From Symbiodinium natans (Eukaryota; Sar; Dinophyceae; Suessiales; Symbiodiniaceae), in assembly GCA_905221605.1 (NCBI GenBank), contig CAJNDS010002397.1:184001-248000 (forward strand): a stretch of DNA of 64,000 nt, in the 5' to 3' direction. Below the pieces are notes generated by a model, which was given only the letters and a program-made list of their open reading frames with translations, ran no database searches and had not been told where the DNA came from. Below are positions 1 through 11,165 of this stretch, piece after piece (within the stretch, counting starts at the first letter, position 1; each line of letters starts with the position of its first letter). Made by a program: the position numbers and the translations under genes.

Positions 1-501
1 TGACAGAAATCGCTCTGTACTTTCGCAGCACTGTCGATCTCCCACACGGCCCAGATGTGGCAGGGGGTCGTGAGTGCGGCGTACCGTCTGTGGAGATCCC
101 CCCCATGCAGTTTCACCCTGGACACAATTCACATCTGCAGCTCTCCTCTGACAGCAAATGTTCACAGCACGTTTGTGTTTGTCTTGGATTGGTTATGCAG
201 GTCAACTTTAGATGTTTCTTCGGCAGTCTGGGTGTTGCATCAAGGAGGTTTGCGTGCAGGACTGGAATCCACAGATGAGTTTCAAGCCCATGGCCATGCA
301 ATACCTGCATGCACCAAGGGCGGTGTAGTTAGTTCTTGGGCTGCATGGCTTTTCTAGGCCATGCAGCTTGAATGCATGTCTGGCAGTCCATTGTGCAGAG
401 GAACCATCACGTGGAGGCATAGCAATTTGGGAGCGGTTTGTGGCTGTGACCGCTTGAGCCTTCCCTTTTCACGGTTGATGGCTTCTTCTCATAGTGTCCA
501 G

Positions 502-573
502 GAAGAAGTGGATGACATTGAGTATGATGAAGACTTCGAGGAGGCGGATGACGAGGACATTCTTGAGCAATAG
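502..573 (+). CDS. Candidate terminal exon, acidic C-terminal tail (partial)
   Basis: A possible acceptor (GTCCAG) ends at 501. The frame after it encodes 23 residues, more than half Asp or Glu (EEVDDIEYDEDFEEADDE and on), before a TAG stop. Such acidic tails end many eukaryotic nuclear or trafficking proteins, but no domain is present and no function can be assigned. The same frame stays open upstream to about 361, where its composition is no longer protein-like, so I place the exon start at the acceptor. The rest of the gene would lie upstream, partly outside the window. Chance is possible for so short an exon. Confidence 0.35.
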   Translation, partial: EEVDDIEYDEDFEEADDEDILEQ

Positions 574-2188
574 CACTTTGCGTTGAAGCCCGCATATCGT
601 CCAAGAGACATGTTCAGCTAGCCCGCAAATTATCGCAAATTGCATGTGCTCAAGTTTTGCGACCATAGCTGCTCACACATCGACTTTGTGTTTGGAGCGC
701 TGAACCCACCCATTGCAAGCCGTTGCAAAGCTCCAGGAGGAGTATATCCCGCAGATCAAATCTTCGTCGCCATCGCCACCGAGCCAATCGCCAGATGGGC
801 GGCTTGGACTTGGCAGTTCCCTATTTGCAGCTGTTCGGTCTCTCGGCCTTTAGCCGAACTACTAGCGCACGGAGTGACTCCGTGTTTGCGATAGATACAA
901 GGGAACGAGCGAACAACTGGCCGGTATGAATTGGAAATGGCTTTCACGCTGAGAGTTTCGTTCCAACTGTGAAATCGCCATCGCATGAAACAGCCGTCAG
1001 ATTGTACGCATCCACAAGCAACATGGACGGGTGCGGCACATTGAATCTGTGACGGCACGATTAGCATGATCTGGCGTTCAGCTTCGAAAGAACTGCAACT
1101 AGCTTCGTGGCTTCGCTCGGCAAATGCACTGACTGGCATCCTCCAGCTATCGAGCTGCTGCCTGCTTCCCTGTGACTCAGCCCGACTTGCCAAGGACACC
1201 CAACAAGGCGCTCCCACAATGAGGGCAGGGCTATCGGGGCCAAGACCAATAGGTGACATTCCAAGAGTTGCGCGGTGGCCTGTGCTGACGATGCCAGGTC
1301 ACCTTCCGACCAATGTCCTCCCAGTCCCTTCGTGCACCGACTCCCCCACTTGGGAAGGCGCTCGGCAGGTCGTGGAGTCGCTGCCTATTGTTGCTTTCGC
1401 TTCAGCTGGACAGGAGTCACCCGTGTCGGCGTCAGCTATCAAGAAGGTGTGTGGATAGTATGGATGCTGCGACTGTCTTGTCCACCAACTTCGCATCAGT
1501 CTCCTCAAGGGACGAGTGAGACCCATGCTTCAGGCGACGCAGAGTGAGAACGAGAGGATGGCGAGGACTTCCGCTCTTTCGCTATTGCTGCTCTCACAAC
1601 GTGACATCTTCTGCACGTTCAGGAAGTCACCGATGCCGACCTCGCCAGACATGGGCAGGAAGTGTATTTGGGTGTATTTCGCCTTCGCATGCCATTCTCA
1701 GTGCCACCTTTCCAGCGCTTTTGATGTACATGGTGACAGGAAACGAGGAGGGGGGCTGATGGCGGAGTACGAGTCGACCATGCCGAAGTTCAACTTGGCT
1801 GGCAGTGCCCCAGCTGCATCCCTGAGCCTTTCGAATCTTCTCACGAGCCACGCAGCCTAAGGCGTAAGCCTTTGGCCCCAAAACAAAGGCATGCGAAAGC
1901 CAGTGTGGATGGAGGCTGAAGACGCTACTCTGAGCAGAGCCGAGGTGCTTCACCTGCCCAGCGCGCAGCTCTTGCAAGGTGGGATACATGTGGATAACGT
2001 GGAAAAAGAGCGTTTGGTGTGTTATTGTTCTGCAGTCGTCTAAGTCTTCTTCAAAGTTCAAAGCACCCGCCAGGCTACGTGACCTTCGGGACTTGCAAAT
2101 TCCGCGCAAGCTCGAGTCTGGGTCAAGCACATCCCACGCAGATGTGGACAAGCTTTGCAACTCATGTGATTCTTCCCCCCCTCCCGAT
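574..2188. other. No supported gene
   Basis: ORFs of 60-190 codons occur on both strands (the longest is on the minus strand at 1627-2196), but none shows a domain, a repeat motif or a convincing exon boundary. I read this as intergenic or intronic DNA. Confidence 0.5.
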
Positions 2189-2311
2189 AACCTCAAACCC
2201 TAAACCAGCGTAAGCGCAAGCTATCACCCATCAACTTAAACCCTCAACCGTAGTGAACCTACAGCTGAAACCTAGGCTCTAAGCCCTCAGCTTAACCCTT
2301 TCAAACCTAAT
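2189..2311 (-). repeat. Degenerate telomere-like repeat (CCCTAAA type)
   Basis: About 120 bp contains repeated variants of the C-rich telomere strand: AACCTCAAACCCTAAACC, TTAAACCCTCAACC, GAAACCTAGGCTCTAAG and CTTAACCC. The TTTAGGG strand is therefore the minus strand. Units are diverged and irregularly spaced, so this is an old interstitial patch, not a working chromosome end. Confidence 0.55.
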
Positions 2312-3070
2312 AAGCTCTGGATAAAGCCGAGAAGCCCTGCAAAACTGTGTGTTGGGTACATCCCGATATTCACAGGCCTCCCTTGCCAATGCCCTGCCAT
2401 ACACTGGCACACGCAAGCGCACAAAGCGCACACGGAGAATTTTGTATGTTTCGAGTCTGAGGCTTGGTGTTGAGACTGGAAATCTCTTCCAGCAGAAGCC
2501 GCAGCAGGCCTGGAGAGAGTTGCAGTGGCACCTTGAAACACCCAGGAAGGTACAATGGTTGGGGATTTGTTCGGGATGCTGCTGCCTGCGTGGTGTTGAC
2601 TGATTCTAATGTGTTTGTGAGTCTCTGGAGGACATCCAGCTCTTTCTTGCTGGAAAGTCGTTGAAGTATTGTGCCTTGGCTGCCTGAAGTTGCACTGTTT
2701 CACCAAGCTGGCAAGACAGTCTTTTCTGGCCTGCCAGAAGGGACCACGTCTGTTCATGTGCAGGGCACCGATGTGTGCAGCATCTCCACCAAGGCAAGCT
2801 GAAGACCACCAGCTGCCAGACAGGCTTGGCTCAAAAGTAGATGCCGGACGGAAAGCAACAAGTCCATGATTCTACTTCAGACAGCAGGGTCGAGAGTTGA
2901 AGGGTTCACTGTATCTAGTCTTGGCAGGGAGGCGAGGAGGGCGAGGAGGGCATTGGATTGATATGACTGATGCACCGGATGCACCTGTACCTTGATGCAG
3001 CGGTGTCAAGACACTGGCATGTTCTGAGCGCGTGCATGGCACATGCACCGCGTAAGCGCACTTGTCCATG
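2312..3070. other. No supported gene
   Basis: Short ORFs overlap on both strands without recognisable domains. A stretch at 2464-2550 is weakly protein-like (Gln-rich) but lacks defined splice edges. Confidence 0.45.
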
Positions 3071-3126
3071 CTTGCCACTGTGCTTGCCACTGTGCTTGCC
3101 ACTGTGCTTGCCACTGTGCTTGCTTG
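3071..3126 (+). repeat. 12-bp minisatellite, about 4.5 copies
   Basis: The unit GCTTGCCACTGT is repeated head-to-tail four times, followed by a partial copy. It gives spurious repeated peptides in all frames (for example ACHC on plus and QWQA on minus). I treat it as a simple tandem repeat, not coding sequence. Confidence 0.9.
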
Positions 3127-3243
3127 CAACCGCATACGTGGGCGCTTGCGAGCAAGCACGCTTGCACGACTCGAGGCAAGTGTGCTGCGCACATGCGCAT
3201 GCGCTTACATGCATGCGTCTATGCATGGACGAAGCAAGCTGTA

Positions 3244-3423
3244 GGTGATGACGACGTGGAGGTAGGCGTTAACACGGATGATGTCTGGACGGATGAGAAG
3301 GCACACTTCCGATCTTCAGCCCTCCGTCTTGTCTTCACGCGCAGTCTTGCTGTTCTCACAGGAGATGCAGTTCCCAACCTTGACAAGTGGCCAAACAGCC
3401 ACGTACGTGACCCACAGAGCTGA
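3244..3423 (+). CDS. Candidate exon, unknown protein (partial)
   Basis: A possible acceptor (GCTGTAG) ends at 3244. The following frame starts with an acidic stretch (GDDDVEVGVNTDDVWTDEK) and continues into more hydrophobic sequence until a TGA at 3421-3423. The acidic start is protein-like and lies downstream of the 12-bp minisatellite, which would fall in the preceding intron. No domain is recognised. It could belong with the exon at 3509, which uses another frame. Confidence 0.25.
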   Translation, partial: GDDDVEVGVNTDDVWTDEKAHFRSSALRLVFTRSLAVLTGDAVPNLDKWPNSHVRDPQS

Positions 3424-3508
3424 GTTGTTTTTGCGAGCGCTTCTGCTCAGCTCATCTTTGTCCTCCGAGGTCCACGGGAGCCGAAGCACAACTTCTCCCC
3501 TTCCTCAG

Positions 3509-3668
3509 GCATGCGGGTGAACTGAGCCTGTTTCATGGCAAGAGCGTCAAGAATGTTGGAGAGCTGGCTGTGAGTTTGGTTGGGTTCTGGCTTCATGAAG
3601 ATGTGGAGCAGGCGTGTGCTGCCCTTGTTCGAAGCGTCCATTGTGGAGAGCAACCGTGGAGTCCTTAG
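3509..3668 (+). CDS. Candidate terminal exon, helical unknown protein (partial)
   Basis: The acceptor CCTTCCTCAG ends at 3508. The frame then encodes about 52 residues (for example GELSLFHGKSVKNVGELAV and FWLHEDVEQACAALVRSVH) before TAG. Alternating hydrophobic and charged residues suggest amphipathic helices. The composition looks more like real protein than the competing frames, including a minus-strand ORF over the same bases. No family is recognised, and the upstream exons are not placed with certainty. Confidence 0.35.
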
Positions 3669-5972
3669 TTGGTTCTTTCTTGGCAATCTGCGGCAAGTTG
3701 AACCTGTCTCTTTTCTGGCCGTTTCCAGATTGGCCAGCTGTTGCCTGTGGCATCCCTTCTTCGGATGTGAAGCGTTTTCCTGACCTCCCCTTTGTCATCT
3801 TGCTGTACTCAGGACGTGCCGGGGTTGTCGCCCCGCCGCCTCCCGATGAGCAGTTGGGCCACACCCTGGCCTGGCAGCCCAGAGCATTCAGCATTCGCAA
3901 TGCATTCCCATGCAGAATCCCATGCAAGCCCATACAATCCAGATCTATTCTCGAGTCAAGAACCAGATGCTCAGGTGAGATGCGTGCTCCCGGAGAGCTT
4001 CGTTTCCTCTTTTATAGGCCAGAATGGGTCTCAGGTGGTAGTGGGGAGACAAATGCCATAAAAAGGCTGTCGTAGTGCGGACTTGCCATATGTGCTTTCA
4101 GCGATGCACTCCGTTGCAGGTGCAACGCCCTCGGTGGTTGACGTTTCCATCGTTGAGAAATGGCCCATTGCCTCCAACAGTTGAAGTTGGACAAGGAAGT
4201 GTCAGGTATTGCTAGGTGCACGGTGCTGTATGTTGGCCACCAATCGGGTGATGGTTGCAGGTACGGGGCAGACCATGCGTTGGCACTCTATAGCTGGGAA
4301 GAGGCAGCTGTCTCATCGACTCATGATTCTGCTGGCGTTCCTGTTGCATCTGTTGCATGCTCTGAGATTCAGGCTGTGCGTCCTCCGCCGGGCGAGTTCG
4401 TTGGCCTGTCCAACTTCATGCGGCCGATCCGGAGCCTTGTCGGGGCCTGAAGTCAAATTTTGAAGAGCCTGCGGGTCAGCCGTCTCGTTTCAACCACCGA
4501 TTGCGACATCGACATGCCCAACCATCGCACTCCTGCTAATGTAACACTTCCGCACCGGGCTTAAGCTTGACAACGTTTTGAGAGCAAGTGCAGCCGTTCC
4601 TTGCCGAGCGCATGAGCTGTGCAAATTAGGTTAGTCTCCATCCCATCGTGCTGGGCGGCTCTGGAGGTGCGTTGGGACATTTGGGATCACCCTCGACCAC
4701 CCCTTCATCTCAATTGGCCCGTCTGCAAAAGCTGGACTTCTCACGGTTCAAAGACCCAGCTGAATCTTGCAACTTGCAGGTGCTTCTACCCGCCCGGCAC
4801 GCTGTCTACATGCTTTCTGTCGCTTGGAGAGCATGAAGAACGTATTGCCTTGGCGCATACTTGGTCCCTGCATGCGGTATGTTGACGACCAGGCCGCTTG
4901 AGCTCACTGACAGTTGTGAATGGGAGGCCTTTTGGTTGTAGTGTTTCAGTTGCAGTATGGTGGGAAGGTGTGTAGGCTCGAACAGACTTGACAAGTGTCT
5001 GACAGGACTCACCTCATCGTGGCAGGCTCTGAGACAGGTTCCCTCCTGGTCTTGACCTTACCTGCCTTACAGTACTGCAGTACAGGTCTCGGCACTGCTC
5101 AGCATCGCTGCTCAGGTCTATGATCTCCGGGCGAGACCTCGCAGCCCTGCAGAGTTGCTGGGGGAAAGCGAAGGCAGAGCGCTGGGAAGGTGTATGGTTC
5201 CCGCGAGTAAAGCGGATAAAGTGGCTTCTTTACCTTGTATACCTTGTTCAGGGCCTCCACCAAACCCAGATGCTGACATCGCCCACTTCGAGGCAGGGAG
5301 CAAAGGACAATCTACAGTTTAACTGTTTAACTCAAGCTCGTGCTGATGCAGGGCCCCTTGTGGCTCCCGTCGGCCTTCTCGACGGACATTTATGTGAAGC
5401 TGGCCTGCTTGATTCATTGGCCTCTTCAGAAGCTTGAGTCTGCTAGGATGTCTGCTTGGAGTCTTGCACGGCTGAGTCCAGCAGTTTGCCACGCCAGGCT
5501 TTGGGGCCGACTCAAAGAGAGCAGCGAGCACAGCGCAAGCTGAACGTGGTACTTTTCCTCCGCAAACGTCGTAGGGACGTTGCGATCACTGAGGGCAGCC
5601 GATGTCGACCAAGCCGGCATCATGCCTGCTACTGAGACCATCGGAGACTCAAAATCTCTGACAAAAGTGCACATGTTGATGTCTCACACCGGCGCAAAGC
5701 TGTTGAGACAGATGCCAAGGTCTGGGTCGTTTGGCTTTGATGGAGCTGGGGTCTGAGAGCATTTGGCGCTGGAATGGATGGGAAATATAGCAACATAATA
5801 TAATCAACGCGGACTTTGTGTTTCGGCATTCGGGGCCAATCCGAAACCAGAACTGACTGGGACGATGCTTCACATCTGGTTTGGCTGAGGATTCGTCCGG
5901 AGTTCATGAAGCAGAGGTCCCTTGCGCACTTGTGCACGGTCCAGCAGCTGTGGGCTGTTTTTTTTTCTACAG
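3669..5972. other. No supported gene; a few weak coding-like segments
   Basis: Short open frames near 3836-3980, 4160-4450 and 5340-5543 are mildly protein-like but lack motifs and clear acceptors. The rest has no feature I can name. Confidence 0.4.
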
Positions 5973-6107
5973 ATGGGCCCTTTGCATGGCCGCATCGGTG
6001 CAGAGGTCTGCTGTGTGCGCAGCTCGGACATGGCTGCTGGAGATGCGCTCGTCTTCGCCCGGTGGCCTGGGCATGTGAAGCAGTTGGAGTCAGACTACAT
6101 CGACTGA
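5973..6107 (+). CDS. Candidate terminal exon, unknown protein (partial)
   Basis: A good polypyrimidine tract (nine T) and CTACAG acceptor precede 5973. The frame encodes 44 residues (MGPLHGRIGAEVCC, then SSDMAAGDALVFARWPGHVK) and ends at TGA. The strong acceptor plus balanced composition supports an exon. No domain is visible. The first codon is ATG, so it could also be a very short ORF start. Confidence 0.35.
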   Translation: MGPLHGRIGAEVCCVRSSDMAAGDALVFARWPGHVKQLESDYID

Positions 6108-7140
6108 GTCACTACTTTCTGCTGCTGTAAGCCTATTGAGCCGAATCTGCTCTATTCCTTCGCGGTCTGCGTTGGCAGCCATTTCAGATCCAAGCCTGAA
6201 CTCGTCTCCCCGCATGGGCTTCTCCACTTCTCCTGAAGTGGGTGAAGGACCACCCTTGGACGACGCGCTGCCATGGATCCGGATTCCAAGGTTTCAAGCC
6301 TCCCGAGGCCAGGCACGGCTTGCACAGCGCACTCTCTCACAGTACAGCTCGCCAGTTTCTGCAAGGCATGCAAGGCATAATGCGTATTAATGCGTGCGGG
6401 GGGTCAGAGTTTGTCAGTGTTGAGGTGGCGACCAAGGGCTCTCGATGGCCCGAAGCTCTCCTGGCCCTTGGCGGCCTTGGAAGCCTTGGCTCGGCACGCG
6501 GGTCGGGGCTTCCGATTCGAGAGGTGAATCGTGCGATTCGCGCATCGTGGCAGACACAGCAGACACGACTTGGCCTGTATTGGTCTCACAGGGCCCGTAT
6601 TTCCACAAGATGCTGAGCAATGCTATGCCGAGGCATGCAAGGCGCTGTCGGCCTGGGAGGAAGCGTCGTTGTCTCTTGGACTTGCTCAGACATCGCGTCG
6701 AGAGTTGATTTTTTTGGCCCCAGCCGGCAGTCCCGACCTCCGGTTCACTCGACGGCCTGTCCAAGGTTGGTGGCAATATGTGGTCAGAAGAACATCCGAG
6801 CCGATGTTGTCTCGCACCTAGGTTGTCATTGATATGTTGCTACACGCATTTGAAACAGAACATTATGTAGAACTGGAATCTGATACTGGGTACCCTCTTA
6901 GATGGATTCGTGTCTCATTCACCATTGTCTCTGAGATGTCAGTCTGGCTGAGGTACACAACATTGGTGGGTGGTAGCGAGCCCTGGGAATTTGCGATCGA
7001 TGTTTTTGAGGACATGCTGCTTGCCTTCGAGAAGACTGCCTTTGTTTACAAGAACTCAGTGAACAAAGCCTGGTTGATTGGGAACCCTCCCCAACTCAGG
7101 GCCACGCACAAGCTACTCTTGGACGAGGCAGGGGGGCGGC
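6108..7140. other. Mostly non-coding; possible 5' part of the PPR gene
   Basis: An open frame from 6834 runs straight into the first PPR-like segment near 7180. Its N-terminal part (aromatic and acidic, no repeats) may be an upstream PPR-gene exon or leader, but no motif confirms this. Nothing recognisable lies at 6108-6833. Confidence 0.35.
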
Positions 7141-7145
7141 CTCGT

Positions 7146-8640
7146 TGTCCGGGCAGCGCAGCTTTGGTGGGCCAGGTTGCGGCGATCACTCATTTCACTG
7201 GCTTTGCCGCCCGGGGAGCGTGGGCGGCCGCGCTGTCGTCGCTTGAAGACTTACAGGTTTGGCGTGTTTTTTGGCAGTTTGTGAACTGGCGTTTCTTGTG
7301 CACTGGCATCGTCGCAGGGGTTTTGTGAGGCCCAGCGGTTGGAAGCAGACCGGAAGATGGTCGGTTCTGCAATGACTTCATGCACCAGGAGTGAGAAGTG
7401 GCCAGCAGCTCTTGCACTGTCCCGAGTTGCTTGGTAGTTGCTTGGTTCTTGTGTTCGGACGTTCGGTGGTGCCTGGAATCTTAACTCTCTGCAAGGTGCT
7501 CTGTTGTCATCTACGAGCTGAGTCGGTGGAGACTGATATCGCTTCCTGGTGGAACAGAAGTTGGCTCTTGGGTGTTCACCTGGCTAGACGTTGAGGGTGT
7601 CTAGCGGCGGCTCGAGGGTCCGGCGGAATTGTCGATGGGAGGCTTGGCCGAGGCCGTGCAAACACGCCGAGGCCGTTGCCAACGCTGCAATGAGCGCCCT
7701 GGGCCACTCTGGGCACTGGACTTCGGCGCTGGACGTGCTGGAGGATGCGTGATTTGCTCTACTTGTACAGGATGTACAAGCCTACCCAGACAAGATGTTG
7801 CTTCTTGCATTGTACTGCTGTCAGGAAGTCACCGCACACCTGCTGCCAGACTTGATATCCGTCAACGCTGCTCTTCGTGCCCTCAGCTGGAAGATTATTG
7901 TGCTTGAGTTTCACGAGAGCAGAAGCCTGTCGACTCTGCGAGCTCTGCCAGGTTCTTGTGAGCGACCCGGACAGTGGCAACCTGCCCTATGTCTTCTGAA
8001 GCAATACGCGTTTTTGGTACCTGACATCATCTCTTTTAGCACCGTCGCAAGTGCCTGTGAGAAGGACGGCCGGTGGGAAGAGGCCCTGTGTCTTCTTTCC
8101 CAATTAGGTCACGCAAGGATTGTCGGTGATCTTTCCTTTTACAACGCTGTGATCAGTGCGGCTGAGAAAGGCAGCCGCTGGCAGCTGGCATTGCAGCTGT
8201 TGCCTGTTGTTTCGCAGCTCCAGCTCAAAGCTGACGTGATCAGCTACAGCAGTGCTATCAGTGCCTGCCAGAAGTGTGACGAGTGGCAAGCCGCTCTGCA
8301 GTTGCTATCAGAGATGCAAAGTGGACATGTCAAGCTGGACGTTTATGCTTTCAACGCTGCAATTTCCGCATGCCGGCAAAGCTGGCTGAAGGCACTTTAT
8401 CTCCTCAACTCCATGCAGTTCTGTGCAATTCAGAGCACAGTCATAACTTGTGGTTCAGTCATCAGCTGCTGCTGTGAGAAGGCTGGAAAGGCCGCGAGGG
8501 CTCCCGGAAGGTGGCAGCTGGCATTGCAGGTCCTACGAGCCGCCCAGATGCAGACACTGCGCCTACAGGACATCACTTACAATGCGGCCATTGGTGCCTG
8601 CGAGAAAGGGCAGCGCAACCCGCGATCGACCTGGCAAAAT
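7146..8640 (+). CDS. Pentatricopeptide-repeat (PPR) protein, multi-exon
   Basis: Tandem PPR helix pairs run through this region. The first is near 7180-7254 (HFTGFAARGAWAAALSSLED), the second at about 7650-7743 (NAAMSALGHSGHWTSALDVL), and then a long exon at 7771-8640 carries about six more, such as SFSTVASACEKDGRWEEALC and SYSSAISACQKCDEWQAAL. PPR proteins bind organelle RNA, so mitochondrial or plastid RNA processing is the inferred role. No targeting peptide can be assigned because the 5' end is uncertain. Exons 2 and 3 share one frame, but 27 bases between them (7744-7770) carry an in-frame TGA. These bases are bounded by AG|GATG on both sides, so they are either an ultrashort intron or a disabling insertion. 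After about 8610 the repeat decays: a +2 frame there still reads LEEALCIH, suggesting a small frameshift or an unplaced exon. The open frame itself continues to 8724. Confidence 0.8.
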
Positions 8641-8724
8641 GTTGGAAGAAGCTCTCTGCATCCATTGCGATCGAGATCCATGAATCATGAAAGTGTCGAA
8701 GGGTGGGCCATTGTGGGCCAGTAG

Positions 8725-11165
8725 GGGGGGGTCATTGTGCGGGGGTTAAATGAGAGTGCTGATTGGATTCCGAGGCCCTCGACGTCACAGGGACGGTCAG
8801 CTTCTGGCGGGTGCTAGAACTTGCTTCGGTGGGCCAGGGTCCTCAGAGCCAGAAGCCATCTCCTAGTTCCTGGCAAGCCATTTTGAAAGGCGCGAGCTTG
8901 AAGCATTTTGCTTTTGTGTGCCTCTGTGTGTGTGTGTGTACAAAACCCTGTTTGCTTTTGAATTCATTGAAGCTATGTGGAGGGGGGGCCGCTCCACGCA
9001 CTGTGGTGCTCAAATCGTACCTACAAATTCGAGTGTGCTTGGGCTTGGCAGCGCATCTGGCAGCTCCACGATTCGTCACCTGTCGTTTCCAAGGCGTGAA
9101 GCTGGCGCTGCAAGGCAGCCTCGCTCTTGCGCGAGGCCTTGGTGCGCAAGCCGTGAAATCATTGCATTCGCCCCTGCCACCTTTCCAACCCTTACTGCCA
9201 AGCACGTGAGTTACTAGCCCCTCTCTTGGGGCTTTGCGGCAAGAGACGAGGGTTGACAGGCCCGCACTCCCATGTGCTGGCCGACTTCCTCGGCGCATCG
9301 TACCTCTGCATCCATCCGCAGCAGCAGGCCAGGCCAAAGCGTCAGTGGTGGCATAGGTAGGATACACGCTGCCGCACATTTGCCTGTTATATGTATTTGT
9401 TTTTCGTACATCATATAGCCCTGTACATTATAGCACTTGCTGCACATGCTTCCTGTGCTGAGGGTCAGTTCGTAGCGCTCTCCACTGCTGGAATTCGGCA
9501 AGCGAATCGTCCGGCCAGCCTGTTTATCCGGATTGACTTCGCGCTTTGCCTTCTGAACACCTGCACTTCAGGGCAGCGTGCGCTGACCTCCAATGTGGCG
9601 GATGGGCCAAGGACTGGACGGCGAGCATGGCGTTTCCCTTTTTTAAGGGTTTACTTGCATCTAGGTGCAGCCGGAGGCATCCGGACAGTTCCCGAATTAG
9701 CTGAGGGATGATGGCTTGTGAAAGTTTTGGCTTGACTGGGCTTCTGCGCTTCACAAAGGAACCTGGAGCTGCTGAGACACGCCGAGGCGGACTGAAATGA
9801 TTGGCTGCATTCTGGATGTCACTTAAACACTTTCCAAGCAGGTAACAATGCTTTGATGCCAGGACGAAGGTCTCCTCCTTCCGAGTGACTCCTACGCATC
9901 GCAGCCTTGTAGCAGAGGGCTTAGTACATGCGACGACATGCGGCGCGTTCGACAACGACATGTTTCTCATGGCTTCTGGACGGGATGTCGCAAGCAGCAA
10001 ACAAAACTTGCGAGAGGTGGCGCGTTCAATCCGTTTTTTCCTGGGCTGCTGTTAGTGGCATTCGCCGAAGGCGCAGACTGCATGCGTGCAGCTTGCATGC
10101 GCGCAGTTTCTGGAGGAATGTAGGCTTGTGCAGACAGGTGCTGTCTATAGATACTATAGTGCAGTCTGTGGGCATGTGTGCTGAGTAGTGCAGTTGTAAA
10201 TGTTGTTGTAGACGCACGGGCATGTTGTGAAGCTGTGGCAAGGCGATCTCGCCCTCTTTGACTGCTCCCTGTGTGTGCCCGTGACTCACTGGGCAAGCGC
10301 TGTTGGCAAGGCAGGTGGGTGTGGTCATAGTGGTCAAGGTGGTCTGAAAGGCGGTCTTAAACGTGGTCTAAAGGTGGTCTCAGGCGAAGGTCATGCCGAG
10401 GCTTGGATGTGAAAAGCGAAGCTTCCAGATGTTTTCGCCTTGCGTGGAGGCGGCCAGCGCGCCAATCTCCGTTGCATGGTCCACCCGGAGGCTGACAGGG
10501 CTGGTACGGGGTGGAAGAGTGGAGTCCGCTTTGCAAGCAACTTTGTACAGGCCATGTGTCTTCTTCGTAAAGTGTGGCGACACGCTGGATGCCTCGCCCT
10601 AAGCTGAAGCCTGTCCAACTGCTCGCATTCGCTGGACTTGCGTCCGAGGTCTGGGATCTCGCCGACCGGACTCATGTGCCAGTTCACAGCACAACTCTGG
10701 AAGGCACCAACTGCCATCAGATCAGATCATCGGCAGACATCCATCGATGCTTGTATGTGTCCAGACGCATTGTTGAAGAGCGTTGCGTGCACTTGAAGCC
10801 ATGGCTCGGTCACGTCGAGCTGGTCAGCCGTCAGCTGTATAGTTCGCAACACAGGAACAGGCACTCCTGCACTATTTGCAAAACTGCGAAAGGTGCGGAA
10901 TGTGTTCGTGCGTTGACAGCAGGCTTACATTGGTCCACCCTACCTCTGTGTCATTACCACAGTTAGTTGATCAAGTTGGCACCAGAGCGCAGATCTAATT
11001 CGACCGAAGTAGAAGCTGACTTGGGCCATCTTGAGCTTTGATGCTCCATGCAGTGGCTCTGTCGGGCAATGTCCTCGCTTCCTGGGATCACGATGCCTTA
11101 TGCTCATTGGCTCCAGAAGGCACCGTGGCATCCGTGGCACAGTGAAACATCACTTCTCTACAGCA
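8725..11165. other. Intergenic, no supported gene
   Basis: It contains a short (GT)n at about 8927-8940 and a loose G-rich GTGGTCTAAAG-like repetition at 10318-10381. The 130-codon frame at 10574-10966 has no domain and poor composition, so I leave it unassigned. Confidence 0.5.

Noticed and set aside
2820-2840. Relict dinoflagellate spliced leader (GGCTTGGCTCAAAAG)
   Set aside because: It shares only the TTGGCTCAA core; the rest of the 22-nt leader is not present upstream, and no gene starts here.
2970-3248. Repeat proteins (ACHC-type and QWQA-type) around 3.1 kb
   Set aside because: They arise from the 12-bp minisatellite in all frames on both strands.
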